A stretch of 64,000 bases of DNA from NCBI RefSeq assembly GCF_050624435.1, contig NC_134539.1, positions 48,640,001-48,704,000 of the forward strand, given 5' to 3'. The DNA is from Tenrec ecaudatus (Eukaryota > Chordata > Mammalia > Afrosoricida > Tenrecidae). Under the pieces are notes generated by a model. The model did no database searches, was not told the origin of the DNA, and saw only the letters and a program-made list of their open reading frames with translations. How positions within the stretch are numbered: position 1 is the first letter of the stretch; each line of letters starts with the position of its first letter. This document shows positions 53,431 through 64,000 of the stretch, piece after piece. A program made the position numbers and the translations under genes.

Positions 53431-53714
53431 AGTTTTGTTGGTTTGACATTATAAATCAAAGATTAATATATTGCCTTTTAAATGTATTTTTAAAGGTTAG
53501 TATATTATAGTAGATATGCAGTCTTTGTCTAGCTGAAATAAGTTACTTTCTCCCCCCCCCCCCCGTGCCCACACGTATGATGTGCCCAGTGAGCCCAGGC
53601 ACACGATAACGAGGCATTGGTGGGTTGTGCAGTTGGTGGAAACATTTATTACAAGCTTGACATGCGTGCAGTTACTGTGGTCCTTTCAAGAGCTCAGCCC
53701 TCAGATTTAAAATC

Positions 53715-53830
53715 TACAGAGGCTGGAAGTCCGCATTCTGCCCTTGCTAATATAACCACAAATCCGGGGCAAGTTATTTTATATGGGACCGAGAGCCTCC
53801 CTTGCCTCAGTTTTAAAGTTGAGAAGGAGT
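53715..53830 (+). mobile_element. MIR SINE downstream of DNAJC25
   Basis: cattctgcccttgctaata, ggggcaagttattt, ttgcctcagttttaaagttg follow the MIR core and tail order. Confidence 0.6.
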
Positions 53831-54514
53831 TTGTCCCAAGTACTAGGGTCCTCTGCTGTGGCTGTCAAATTCTGAAGTGACCGCTTCCCCATATTTCTGT
53901 AAACTTTAGATGGGTGTGTCTTATGCATCCATTCCTCTAAAGGAGGCTGGAGAAAAGACCGAGCTGCACTCTGAGCCACATGTTAAACATCTCGTCTACC
54001 ACGTACCCTTTCAGAGGTGCCATGGTTGTCTGTGGAGCCCGCAGCCCCTGTCTCAGTGAAGACACTACATCATTTACACACACTGGTGTTTACCATCCAA
54101 GAATATATGTGCCTTATGTTACAGGGACCAAAGAGGAATGTAGGCATTTCCTTCTCTGTTAAAATTTCAAGATTTCTAATCGACTGTGTTTCTTACCTAA
54201 AAAGACAGATGTACAAGTATGCTTGAAATAATTGATGTAAAGAATGTTTTTTTTTTTTTTCACAAGAGAAAAGCTTGTAGTTAGTTCAGGGATCGTTTGC
54301 TGGCCCTTAGGAGCGTTTTCCAGTCCAGTCTGTTGGGGCACCATGCCCTGGCCCCAAAGTCCACTTTCAGCATTCCCTGGGGACCTTGCCACTCCATTCC
54401 CTTGCTGTTCCGCTGCACTCCCCCAGTGATTTGCCTCGGTGTGGTGGGATCAGGTCAGGTGCAATTCCCACACTGTGTCTCTGGTGCTGTCCCCTGTATC
54501 GCCCTTAGTCAGTA

Positions 54515-54572
54515 AAGAATGTTTTAAGAGCTGTAAGAGCCCCCAATAAAATGATTTTAAAAAATAATAGGA
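54515..54572 (+). mobile_element. LINE 3' UTR, minimal 3' end
   Basis: Only the last ~55 bp: gagctgtaagagcccccaat, aaaatgattttaaaaa. Confidence 0.6.
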
Positions 54573-54574
54573 CA

Positions 54575-55000
54575 GGATATGTTAGCAATCAGAACAGTTG
54601 GCAGGTGAAAAAAGTTGTTGGATTGATTACCCACTAACCAAGGTAAGCTTGGGCTTTCTTGTGCGTATCTCCTAGTGAACAATTTCATGTGTTCTCCCCC
54701 ACCACATTAATGATTCTGCTTCTAGGTATGGCTGGCATCCCAGCCCCACAACCTTCCTATAAAATAAAACGTCTTTTCAAAGAGTACTCAGTAAGCACAG
54801 GCTTCCTTGTGCTTATCTACTAAAACGTATAGAACTGTTTACACATATTTTTGTGGTGATACCCATGTGAAACTGTTCACTTCAGATACGTAAGCACAAG
54901 TTAGCGCATGTTTACCTTGCTTACTGGGTCATGTGCCCCTACTGCTGAGAGTCACCGTGTCTTTGGAAAGGTCTGTTGCGTATTCACGAGGACACTGCTG
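54575..55000. repeat. Internally repetitive segment with a hairpin
   Basis: The motif 'taagcac' recurs with variants (taagcttgggctttcttgtgc at 54,642; taagcacaggcttccttgtg at 54,792; aagcacaagttagcgcatg at 54,893), and 54,792-54,815 is an inverted repeat, TAAGCACA - 8-base loop - TGTGCTTA. Possibly an ancient repeat; not identified. Confidence 0.5.
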
Positions 55001-55389
55001 CTTCTTGCCTTCCTGGAAATCTCATTTGCGGATTTCCCCCCAGAAACATGTAAAAGTTCAGTCAGTCTTTCGGAATCGCAGGCCACTGCATAGGGCAAGA
55101 GGCAAAGACTCTCCTTAATGGAAAAATACTCTTAATTTCTTCTTTCCACTCCCGCAACAGAATAAGCTCCAAGATCCGAGAGCCAAGGAAGGGCCCGAGT
55201 TGTTACAAATGTCGCCCAAAGCCTTTCCATTTCAGAAGCAGCTGGAGAGGAAGCCTGGGTGGGGAGCATGTCCACTAGGCGGATAGTTGTTAAGTTTCAT
55301 CTTACCTAATGTGGCGCATCACTTACATTTTGCTTGGTGTTCAGGGGTTTATTTGAATACAACTGCTTGTTTCCACCTCCTATCACGTC

Positions 55390-55568
55390 AGGAGCACTGT
55401 TGGCACTGGGATGCAAGCTTCAAGATCAGCAGTTTGAAACCACCAGGCTGCTCAGAGGGAGAAAGACGGGGCTTTCTACTCCCGGATGGAGTTAGTTACA
55501 GCCTGGGAAACCCACACAGGCAGTTCTCCCACCCCTGCCTGTTGGCACCTGCAGTGAGTTTGGGTTTT
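55390..55568 (+). mobile_element. AfroSINE between DNAJC25 and GNG10
   Basis: gatcagcagtttgaaaccac, agagggagaaagacggggc, ggaaacccacacaggcag, cagtgagtttgggttt. Confidence 0.82.
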
Positions 55569-55849
55569 GCATCACATCACATGACAGATTTGTGGTCCAA
55601 TGACCACTCGCAGCAGATGGGGGGGGGGGGGTGAGCGCGGTCCCGAATGGGGATTTTCTGTGGTGCCCAGTCGAAGTGGTCCTGAGCCAGCAACTCCTCT
55701 TGCTCTTGTCCCAGGCCCAGCGGGTCTGAAGACTAGGACTTCAGGTAGTGATTGGTTCAGAGGTAGGCACATGACTCACCAAGTGCGCCTTTGAGACTCA
55801 ATATATTGTGTGGAAGCAATTACACATACACGCCCTTAGCCTTGGGTTT

Positions 55850-56420
55850 GCTTAGCCGGGCAATGAAACAGCCCACAGGCTCAGCAAGAGCCTGATGAAC
55901 CACAAAGCTTGATGGGGTTCGTGCTATGGAGTTCGCTATGGACACAGGAAAACCCCAAGTGTGCAGAGTGGAATCACTCCAGTCTTCAAGGCCGGGGCCT
56001 CTGCTGAGGCATCTCTAGATGGTTCTGTTCGGTTTCTCTCTCCGGCCTAAATCTCAGCCTCGGGTCCTTGGCTCCGCGCGAGAGATTTCACGCCGAAGCC
56101 CGGCTCGTGATCCAAGTGAATTTAATGAAAGTTCAAAGAAGCATCAGGTTTTACGCAGCACCCATAGGATTCCTTTGACCATGCGGCCTGGCAGAGACTG
56201 CTCTGGGACACGCAAGGATCTCTCCCCTCCCACGAAGACGACCAGACAGCCCAAGCAAGACAAGACAAGCCAAAAGACCAAGAGACCCTCTCCCTTCAGG
56301 TCCCCGGTCCCTGCCTTTTCAAGGGTTCCCGGGGGAGGTGTGGTGAAGGACCCCAGGTCGATCCCATGGGCTGAATTGCAATCACCTGGCCCAGGTGGGC
56401 TGCTCCAGGTGTAACGCCCA
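55850..56420 (-). repeat. Possible ERV1-type LTR (uncertain)
   Basis: On the - strand, a GC-rich segment with a late poly(A)-like attaaattcacttggatcac and a tail rich in cg dinucleotides resembles R-U5 of gamma-type LTRs. No paired target duplication and no internal sequence. It could be single-copy regulatory sequence upstream of GNG10 instead. Confidence 0.25.
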
Positions 56421-57099
56421 TCCGAGCCCACCGGCGGGAAAATCCAGCTTTTGTCCTTTGCTGGCTCTCCTGGGCATGCGGAAATGGACTTCCCAATTCC
56501 CTAGGCTAAGCTACCTAACAGTTCCACAGCTAACTGTTGGTTTCATCAGCCAGGGAAACTCCGTAAAGATTGCGGCCCACACAACGCTGTGGATTGGTTT
56601 TGCTCTGGAACACCTTTGAGCTACCCTGAGTCTGGATTTGAGGATAGTTGACAATCACAGCCCCCCTTGTCAGGACCAGAGTGTCAGTCACATGAAAATG
56701 AAGTCCACAATCTGTAAGCAGAGCCGAGACATGGCCCATAGGGGCCGGGAAACTTTGTGTCGGAGTTTCATTTGTACAAGCCAGTGGATTACCTTTGACA
56801 GTCAACTTAAGTGGGTGCTAACAATCTAAGGAGATGTTAGGATAGGTAAAGTGACGGAAGATCACAAGGTTCCATAGATTAGGATGGGAGTTCTGTGACA
56901 GGAATGCACAGTTTAAAGGCGCAGCAGAATAGAAACTGCTGAAAGTTAAACAGGCTGGAGAAGTGTGTGAATTTCATTTTCTTCCATATCCTCCTCTGAG
57001 ATGTCTGGGCCGGGAATTGTGCCCATCTTACTAGCTGATTCATGGGAATTGGACCGTTCTTTCTGGGGAGCCCTCAGCCTCGGCGTGCCCTTCACGTCA

Positions 57100-57790
57100 C
57101 ACTTGGCCCCAGCCCCAGGGCGCTTTGCGGACCCCACGCGCGCCGTCGGTGCCCGGCCGGGGGCGCGCACACACACGCAGGGATCCTCGTGCTCGGAGCC
57201 CACGCTCGCTCGCCAGGGGCGCTCGCCCCGTGGAGGGGCGCGCCGAGGGGCGGGCGCAGCCGATTCCCCGCCCGGGGGCGGCGCCGGGCTCCGGGCCTTG
57301 CAGTCGGGCGGTCCCTGCACAGCCCCTCGCCTGCCCGCGCCGCCGCCATGTCTTCCGGGCCCAGCGTGAACGCCCTGCAGCGCCTGGTGGAGCAGCTCAA
57401 GCTGGAAGCCAGCGTGGAGAGGATCAAGGTGAGCGCCGGCGCGGCAGCGCCTGCTCCTGGGCGAGGCGGGCCGCCCCTACGCGCCCCCGTGCTCCCCCGA
57501 GGAGGCCGGCAGCCCCCGAGCGGAAGTGGCCGCTGATCTGGGCCCGAGCGCCGGCCGAGGGCCAGCTCCCTCGGCGACCCAGGTTTGCAGCAGCCCCTCC
57601 GCGGGTGGGAGGCGCCCCGGCCCGATGCGGTGCTCGGCCGGGTGGGCGCCCTTGCAGGACCGTCCCGGGACCGGGGGAAGGAGGAGGATGCGCGGTCTCG
57701 GGGAGGGGGCGGGGGGGGGGGAGAGCGGGGGCGGGGGCAGGGCTGGTGGCCCTCGGGGACATTTCCTCCGCAGACCATTAGACCTCGTTG
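57100..57790 (+). promoter_or_regulatory. GNG10: CpG-island promoter of GNG10
   Basis: A GC- and CpG-dense block covers the 5' flank, exon 1 and the start of the intron, with no TATA box. It lies about 4 kb past the DNAJC25 polyadenylation signal, so GNG10 has its own promoter and does not depend on readthrough. Confidence 0.8.
57348..57428 (+). CDS. GNG10: GNG10 exon 1: N-terminal helix of G-gamma 10
   Basis: First coding exon of guanine nucleotide-binding protein subunit gamma-10, residues 1-27. Gamma subunits pair with a G-beta subunit to form the membrane-bound beta-gamma dimer of heterotrimeric G proteins. The exon shows [20 protein letters not shown], the N-terminal amphipathic helix that forms the coiled coil with G-beta. 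It differs from the human protein, as I recall it, only in a few residues near the N terminus. The ATG at 57,348 follows a run of GCC triplets and has a good Kozak context. The exon ends in ATCAAG followed by donor gtgagc, phase 0, inside a CpG island. Confidence 0.96.
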
Positions 57791-59902
57791 CGGCGTGGAC
57801 CGTGTGCAGGGAAGCAGGATGGACACGAGACCTGCCACGCAAGTGACACGCTGGTGGCCCGGGCTCGGCTTCGGCTGGAGAATGGAGTCCAGAGATGGGG
57901 AAGGGATTCGTGGACAGGAATTGATGATAGAGTGATAGGATGAGAGGGAGAGGGAAGAGGGTGCTCCCGTTTCCGAGTGGTGACGGGATGGATGGCCTGG
58001 CCATTCGCTGAGGCAGAGGGAAGAACAGGCTGGAGGAATAATGAATGTTTGGGACTTTGTGTGGACTTTGACAGATGTCCAGGTGGTTTGGGGGACTATA
58101 TGGGCTGAAACTCGTTGCAGAACAAAGCTCAAAGAGCAATTCATTAAAAGCCCAACAGGTAACTCATGACACCACCAGGACTCTAGTATTCCGGGTACTA
58201 GAAACAGGGCGATTTGGGTGGGAAAAGATAAACAATAAGCAAATTAACCAATATGTAACGTGATTGCAGGTACGGAGGTTGTAAAAACAATGTAAGGGAA
58301 TATAACTTGGGGAATGTGGAGAGGTTTCAATGACAATGTACTGCTATCTCTGTAGAAGTAGAATTCCGATTGTAATCGGATACTTTTTCCCCCCTTAGGA
58401 AATCTGATTTAAAGGGAAAGAAGAGTCATTTTTATATGTAAGAAAAAGAAGGACCTATTTCTAGGTTGAGGGGAAGGTTCAATCCCAATGTTTACATTGG
58501 GGAAGAAACAGATGGAGAGGAAATGTAGGAGGTAAAGGAGACAAGGGTTGGTGGAAGCTTGGGGTTCCCGGGACACCTTCCTGGGCCAGAAGAAAGGACG
58601 TGTAAAGACAGATGGCACTAGAAGTGGGCTTACACCCTTGTCTGATGATGGCTTCGTCAATTAGGAAGCCAAAGGCGACCAATGGAGTCACCGACTAGGA
58701 ACTGGAGGCTAGGGCTGTTGAGAATGAGATTGAACTAGGCACACACACACTTAGATACGTTATGATTCTGAATACTCGGGGACTGTCGGAATGGAGACTG
58801 ATAGCTCTACTTGGGATTTTCCCTCCTCCTGTAGCTCTTGGGCACCCAGGAAATGGGTGGCGTGGGTACTTGGCAAGGCTTCTTTCCGGCAGCACTTGGT
58901 AAAATCACAACAGTACAGGGGCTGGTCTGTCTCATGCCAGGGCTCAGTGTTGGACGTATTCAGCATTTACAGAGACGTCTTCGCACTGACAAACTTGTAA
59001 ACGGGTGAATAAGCCAGGGCACGAATGTTACACTATATATCAAGGGGTGATCGCTCCTCAGTGATTAGAATGCTGTGTGGGAGTAGCTCCCCCCCCCCCA
59101 AAGCTATGCAGAAGCATGTGCTCAGATTACTGGAAATCGGATCATCTGGGGGAGGATTCTTTTACCTCCCATCACTTGCAGTAGATAAATGATAACCACT
59201 TACGTCCTTTATTCTTTTTGCATATCCTCACCTTAACTTTTCGACCATGTACTTTAGAGTAGGATCCAGTTAGTCCACCGGATCCCACTTTTCCGGGAGT
59301 CCTGGGATCAGTAAATTTAAGAAAGGAGTAGCAAACAGAGTAGCTTGCCCAAAGTGATACAAGTGCATGTTACAGAAATTCAAGTAGTACGTAACAGATT
59401 TTAGTCCAGATAGCCCGTCTGCTTGCAGGGAGCACACTCTCATCGCTCAGCAGACTGCCTCAGGACCACACTTGACCAACTTTATCTGAGAACTTGGAGC
59501 AGACGAGATAAGGCTTCCATCCTCAAAGCAGTAGAACAGTTTGCTCACATGACAAACCTGGGTCTCTTGTTCTTTTTATACTTGAGACTCTGTGAAGGGC
59601 GCTTCAAGAATGAGCTAGTTCTTCATCAATTCAACCTCGAAACTAGGAACCTAAGTGGGTCAAAGGTACTTTTTTCCCCCCTCTTACCTTTTGAAGCTAC
59701 TAAACCAAGAATGCCTACATCAAAGTTCATACAGGCAGTAAAGTTTCACTTTTGAAGTTCAGATGTAAGAACTTCCATCAAAAAGGGGTTTTTGGAAATG
59801 GCAAAGAGCGTGACCTTTCCCAGGTTGGACGATAGTTTTCAGATCACAATGGCAACTGGTCAGATGTGAGCAGGGTGTCAAGCTGTCCTTCCTTTGTTGT
59901 AG
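57429..59902 (+). other. GNG10: GNG10 coding intron (2.5 kb)
   Basis: Phase 0 intron bounded by gtgagc and gttgtag. Its first 350 bases belong to the CpG island. A probable MIR lies at 59,215-59,425, and the remainder shows nothing I recognise. Long open frames on both strands in the GC-rich part are composition artefacts. Confidence 0.9.
59215..59425 (+). mobile_element. MIR-like SINE in GNG10 intron (probable)
   Basis: gtagcttgcccaaagtgata and gtccagatagcccgtctgc resemble the MIR core and 3' part. Weak. Confidence 0.4.
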
Positions 59903-60028
59903 GTTTCTCAGGCAGCTGCAGAGCTTCAACAGTACTGCATGCAGAACGCCTGCAAGGACGCCCTCTTGGTCGGGGTTCCAGCAGGAAGCAACCCCTTCCG
60001 GGAGCCCCGATCCTGCGCTTTACTCTGA
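59903..60028 (+). CDS. GNG10: GNG10 exon 2: core gamma domain and CAAX box
   Basis: Second coding exon, residues 28-68, after the acceptor gttgtag, ending in TGA at 60,026-60,028. It carries [12 protein letters not shown], the helix contacting G-beta. The conserved NPFRE motif follows at 57-61. The C-terminal CAAX box is C65-A-L-L; a final leucine predicts geranylgeranylation of the cysteine, which anchors the dimer to the membrane. Total length is 68 aa, the usual length for this subunit, with no disruption. As far as I can tell this exon is identical in protein sequence to human. Confidence 0.97.
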   Translation, partial: VSQAAAELQQYCMQNACKDALLVGVPAGSNPFREPRSCALL

Positions 60029-60348
60029 AGACTAGTAAGTAAGTGGTGATGTGCCATGCCATCGTGGGACCCTGACCTTAGCACAAGACGTCTCAAAGGA
60101 TTTGAGAAGATTTCTAATTCTTGAGGGAACTAATATAACAAACAGCAAAATGTACACATTTCCCTGCAGAATACCTCTGACCTACTGCTCCCATGCGCGC
60201 ACAACACTCGAATTCAGAGTCTCCGTCTCCTTGCTATCAATCACGATAGTACTCTTCTTGGTGTACTTGAACACTGAATTGCCCAGAAGTCATGTCTTGA
60301 CTGTCACCCCTCTCTGAGTGGTGATCTGTTGCTTGTTGCTGTCAACCC

Positions 60349-60526
60349 GGAGGCCCCTGGTGGCGTAGTGGTTCCAAGTCCGGCTGCCACTTACAAGGCC
60401 GGATGTTGGAAACCGCCAGCCACCCTGTGGGAGAAAAAAAAAGTTTTCGACTCCTTCAGAAAGTTGATGTTTCGGAAACCCACAGCGATAGTGCTACTCT
60501 GTCCTGTCAGGTTGCTGTGAGTCCGC
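60349..60526 (+). mobile_element. AfroSINE in GNG10 3'-UTR intron
   Basis: ggaggcccctggtggcgtag, gttggaaaccgccagccacc, ctactctgtcctgtcagg. Confidence 0.85.
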
Positions 60527-60984
60527 ATCCCCCCTCTCTGCCTTTTTTCACTAGGACCTGGCTGGCTTTCTCAAGAAGAAATCTGTCTAATGTGGTCTGC
60601 TGTTGGTGTTCCCTAACGTGCTTTCTAAAAGGGTTTACTAAGTTCTCCTTAACAACATCAGTAACACGGTTAACCAGCTCCTTTTCAGGATGACCCTTTC
60701 AAAAAAACCTTCTTAGGACCCATGTTATTTATCTAAAAGCAGCAGAGAAAGCCACAAAAACTAAGAAAATTACAGCAAAATGCCTGGAACGCAACTGCAA
60801 AAGGTAGAAACAAAGCATACTAACAACGCCCAACTAATGCCGAGTGACTCAAGCAGGAACTGCTTTTGTTTACAAACATCACATGTGATCTTTTGTGTGA
60901 GCTCCGACGCAAAATTTTCTTGACATTTCACGTCAAAATCTGATTATGTCAAATACGGATGCGGTCAAGTACCAGGGTTCTACT

Positions 60985-60985
<1 letters not shown>

Positions 60986-61028
<43 letters not shown>
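60986..61028 (+). repeat. (CA)n microsatellite
   Basis: About 43 bases of ca in the GNG10 3'-UTR intron. Confidence 0.95.
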
Positions 61029-61030
<2 letters not shown>

Positions 61031-62267
61031 TGTATTATTTAATGGTAAAGAGCAGAAATTACTGGAGTGTTTTTCAGATTTAGTATGTGCTCTAAGGGAT
61101 GTTCATAAAATAAGTAATCATCTTAGCTTCTTTTTCATATAGTTGCAAAAGGAAATTATTCACATTTAGAAAAATGAAGTAATCTTACCATCGGGTACCA
61201 GTGCACCTTATGATGGTGAAATGGCCTCATTAGTGGTATTAAAATATCCATCCTGTGCTAACATGGCTTTTTCCTTTTCCAAACCCCCTTTCATTGGTGC
61301 TGTTCATTCAACAGCATGCGTCGGAATTTTGTGTGTGCCAACCTGTCACTTTGTATTCTGAGAATACAAAACTACTCTCTGGGGTGATGGCTTGTTAATT
61401 CTATGAACAGATTTCACTAAAGAGAACACTTTGTAAACTCTTTCTAACAGGAAGAAGTTCGCTGAGGAATGCCTTCAAGGACGAGTGGATGACTGCCTGC
61501 CTCCAAGTCGCAAGACATTTTTCTCTAGCCAAACAACTTTCAGCTATTTGAGACCTTTCCTGTGGCCTGGTACTATAGCCAACATTCTATAAAAATTGAT
61601 GTATTTCTGTTCAATTAAGAAAGAGTAGATCTTTACAGAATAATGGCCTGGTTCTTTTGGTGAAGTGCATTACACTTAAGACAAACAAAAAGCTTGCCAT
61701 CAAACTTACCCAAATACACCTTTTTCATAAGGGAATTGTTGTTTTTCTATGCCTGGAGTACCATCTATGTTATATTTATTGGATATTTACATTTTAAAGA
61801 GGAAAGCATTTCTGTTAATTTTTTTAAATGGAGTATTTATAATTTTTCCTAAGGTCTTTATACCTTAACAAAATTTCCTATCGCATTTCTAAATGAAGAT
61901 AAGCAAGTACAGGCAGTCCCCAGGTTTTGAACGAATTCCATTCCTAGGTCTGTCTTTCAGTTGAATTTTATCTGTGTCGGACTGTGAGGTTCATGTCTAA
62001 CATTGCTTGGTCAAATGTTTGTCTTAGTATATAGTGTACTTTTCTTTGTATAACATTAAAGAAACACTTCCAGATAATAAAGCATCTTTGACATAATAAT
62101 ATAGTAAAATATAATAACGCTTTGATGCACATTGTAAAGTAGTTCCCGCTTGTTATCATGAACCATTGTGTGCACCTTGAGTTTTTAATAATAGGCTTCC
62201 TAAGAATGGGTTGCAACAGTGGCCTACAATCGTAGGTGAATCAGTTCATAATCAGAAGGACTGCCTG

Positions 62268-62273
62268 AATAAA
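62268..62273 (+). terminator. GNG10: Polyadenylation signal AATAAA, GNG10 (proximal)
   Basis: Canonical hexamer in the probable last exon, 817 bases after the acceptor. It may be used as an alternative to the signal at 62,526. Confidence 0.45.
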
Positions 62274-62525
62274 GATTTGAGGAAGAATAGGCTTTACTAA
62301 GTGATGCCTTGATTTTTCTAAACACAAAGAGCTTTATTTTTTAACACTAAACATGGGAGCTGTTTCTTCTCAGATTAGCTGGAAAGAGTTACGTTGTGTT
62401 GTAAATTAGGTTGCCCTATCTTCTGTCTGAAGCAGATTTGGCTATTGTTTTAAATTCCTTTGATTTGGTTTGGGATACTTTTCAAAGAGTATTTTGTATT
62501 TGTGATAATCTTTGAGGGAATTGGA

Positions 62526-62531
62526 AATAAA
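62526..62531 (+). terminator. GNG10: Polyadenylation signal AATAAA, GNG10 (distal)
   Basis: Canonical hexamer followed by T/GT-rich sequence (from 62,565) suited to a downstream element. An AfroSINE fragment only appears after it, consistent with the end of the constrained 3' UTR. Confidence 0.5.
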
Positions 62532-62775
62532 ATTTATGCTTAATTCATTTTCTATGACAAGAAAATCTTGTGTAGAGTTTTTGGGGTTTTTTTGGGTGGG
62601 GGTGTCTTAAGGCTTCAAGGATTTCCATTTCCTTGTGAGATTCAGTGCTGAAAAGGGGAGGCGACACTTTATTACTTGTAGAATTCTGCAAATATCCTGA
62701 GAAGCAAGCATGTGTTTAACACTCATAAATGTCTCAGCTACTGGCAGCATTTGCTCTTTGGAATGTTGGCTTCGT

Positions 62776-62866
62776 TGTTGTGTGCCGTCAGACCTATTGC
62801 AACTCAGGACAGCCCCTTAGGGCAGAGTGGAATGGCCCTGCAGGAATTCCTCGGCTGTAATCATTC
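62776..62866 (-). mobile_element. AfroSINE fragment downstream of GNG10
   Basis: ctattgcaactcaggacagc, agagtggaatggccctgcag; antisense, about 250 bp after the distal polyadenylation signal. Confidence 0.65.
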
Positions 62867-63059
62867 CAGCCACAACTTGTCTGTCATTTGGTCATACTGT
62901 GGTGCTTTCAATGTTCCTGTAATGCTGAAAACTGCCACTGCGATTCCAAATATCAACAGAGCCACCCCTAGTAAACAGTGGAGCTTCCAGACTAAGGCAG
63001 ACTAGGAAATCTGGTGACCCATTTTCCTGAATAGTAGCACAACACTGTCGGGATAGGGC

Positions 63060-63490
63060 TAGAAGATGTGCCCCTCAGGATGGAAGGCATTCAAAATATA
63101 ATCCAATAAAAGCTGCTTCCTTAGAGTTAACCTTAATGACGTGAGTGGAATAAAGCTTTGGGGCCTTCATCCACTGATGTGACATGTCTTAAGATGAGAA
63201 GAAACAGCTGTAAACATCCATTAACAATTGGAGCATGGAACAGAGAAGGTATAGAGGTAGGAAAGTTGGAAGTTGCTGGATAATATCCCAGGCATTCGTA
63301 TGCAGAAATGAGTGCTCTCTGCCCTTTTGCATCGGGGAAGCGGTCAGTGTTGGGAATGATGAACTGAAGGATGGCTTTGGGTTCATCACTAAAAACGCCG
63401 TTTCAAGGATCTAGCTTGTGCGTTTCGCGGAGGACCAGTTAAAATGACTGGTGCATGAATTCACGTACCAATGGCTATGCCAAAGGAAAG
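63060..63490 (+). mobile_element. RTE LINE 5' region: endonuclease remnant
   Basis: Sense fragment covering the pre-ORF region (gaataaagctttggggcct) and the start of the endonuclease domain (taacaattggagcatggaa; later a GNDELKDGFGFI-like stretch). Frameshifted and stop-containing. Confidence 0.72.
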
Positions 63491-63689
63491 AAACCTGTGT
63501 TTTCACAACTTCTTAGTACCTACACACAGTACTATGAAACATTTTATAAAAAGGAGCAACGGCTATGTGAAACATCATGATGGACATGTAAAACATCCTG
63601 CTGGCTGATATTAGTCAATCACAAAAGGGCAAACACTACCTACTACTGTGATACGTCAAGAAAAGGCTCTCACACCAAGAGAAACATTC

Positions 63690-64000
63690 TTCACTGGTTA
63701 CCAGGGGTGGGAGGAGAGGGTGGGCAAGTTACTGGCCAGAAGGTAGAGATGCTACCTTGAGTAAAAAGGCAGGCAATATTCAATGTGACAGAAGTTGGCA
63801 AAAACTGATGGAGGCAGGAGGAACGATGGTAAGGCAACATTGCCCCACTGTTGACAATAGCAAGAAGATGGAAACAAGTGTTCACCAGTAGAAGAATGGA
63901 TAAAGAAACTGGTCCATACGCACAATGGAATCCTGTACATCTCTAAAAAAGCATCACTGAAAATCAAGCCCGAAGCCAATCTTGCCTAAGACAACTATTG
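63690..64000 (+). mobile_element. LINE (L1-like) 3' fragment running off the window
   Basis: Contains gttaccaggggtgggagg, acaatagcaagaagatgg, agaatggataaagaaact and acaatggaatcctgtaca, a layout typical of L1 3' sequence in sense orientation. Confidence 0.6.

Larger units (their letters stand above)
61451..62550 (+). other. GNG10: GNG10 3' UTR exon 3 (probable)
   Basis: Just after the stop codon lies a strong donor (CTA followed by gtaagt at 60,035; a second gtaagt overlaps at 60,039). A polypyrimidine tract with acceptor ctaacag ends at 61,450. The sequence beyond it is repeat-poor and ends at canonical polyadenylation signals. GNG10 is known to have a non-coding last exon, which supports this reading. 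The intron between (about 60,035-61,450) holds an AfroSINE and a (CA)n tract. The exact donor and 3' end need transcript data. Confidence 0.6.

Noticed and set aside
57092-58144. 350-codon open frame on the - strand opposite GNG10 exon 1
   Set aside because: Low-complexity R/P/G/S composition from the CpG island, no domain, and it runs antisense through a confirmed exon.
60035-61450. Reading the GNG10 3' UTR as continuous from the stop codon
   Set aside because: A strong donor directly after the stop, a strong acceptor at 61,450 and the SINE plus (CA)n content between them favour an intron, though transcript data are needed.
63189-63389. Possible start of the next gene (SHOC1 region in human)
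   Set aside because: The sequence is an RTE endonuclease remnant; no exon of a downstream gene is seen before the window ends.

Overview
This is mammalian nuclear DNA from the conserved DNAJC25-GNG10 locus (human 9q31 by established synteny). It contains two protein-coding genes, both on the + strand, in a repeat-rich background. The repeats point to an afrotherian: many tRNA-derived AfroSINE copies and RTE LINEs that share the SINE's 3' end. Three short hAT elements match the SPIN ('Space Invader') non-autonomous consensus. Among afrotherians SPIN is known from tenrecs, so the best guess is the lesser hedgehog tenrec (Echinops telfairi) or a close relative. This assignment is inference from repeat content, not a database match.

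Layout. 1-27,780 is intergenic and almost entirely repeats: AfroSINEs, old L1 fragments, a tenrec-type LINE 3' UTR family, a degenerate mariner carrying a SPIN insertion, and a cluster of ERVL-type solo LTRs, three with perfect 5-bp target duplications. A MER20-like element (27,786-27,916) sits directly upstream of a CpG island (28,085-28,850) that holds DNAJC25 exon 1. DNAJC25 has four coding exons (28,438-28,755; 43,431-43,583; 48,070-48,540; 52,238-52,360) encoding 354 aa. Intron 1 (14.7 kb) holds two RTE fragments, an RPS12 processed pseudogene with a four-fold 18-bp internal repeat, and an internally deleted ERVL provirus with both LTRs, a tRNA-Leu primer-binding site and dUTPase remains. 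GNG10 follows about 4 kb after the DNAJC25 polyadenylation signal. It has its own CpG island, two coding exons (57,348-57,428; 59,903-60,028; 68 aa) and a probable third, untranslated exon (from 61,451). The window ends in RTE and LINE fragments.

How the genes relate. DNAJC25 is a membrane J-protein (Hsp70 co-chaperone) and GNG10 is a prenylated G-protein gamma subunit. They share no known pathway, but they are tandem genes with a known human readthrough transcript. All DNAJC25 introns and the GNG10 coding intron are phase 0, so a readthrough splice from DNAJC25 exon 1 to GNG10 exon 2 would stay in frame here too (147 aa). I found no bacterial-type operon, CRISPR array or undescribed multigene system. 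The most unusual content is the layered transposon history, notably the SPIN insertions, and the RPS12 pseudogene repeat expansion.
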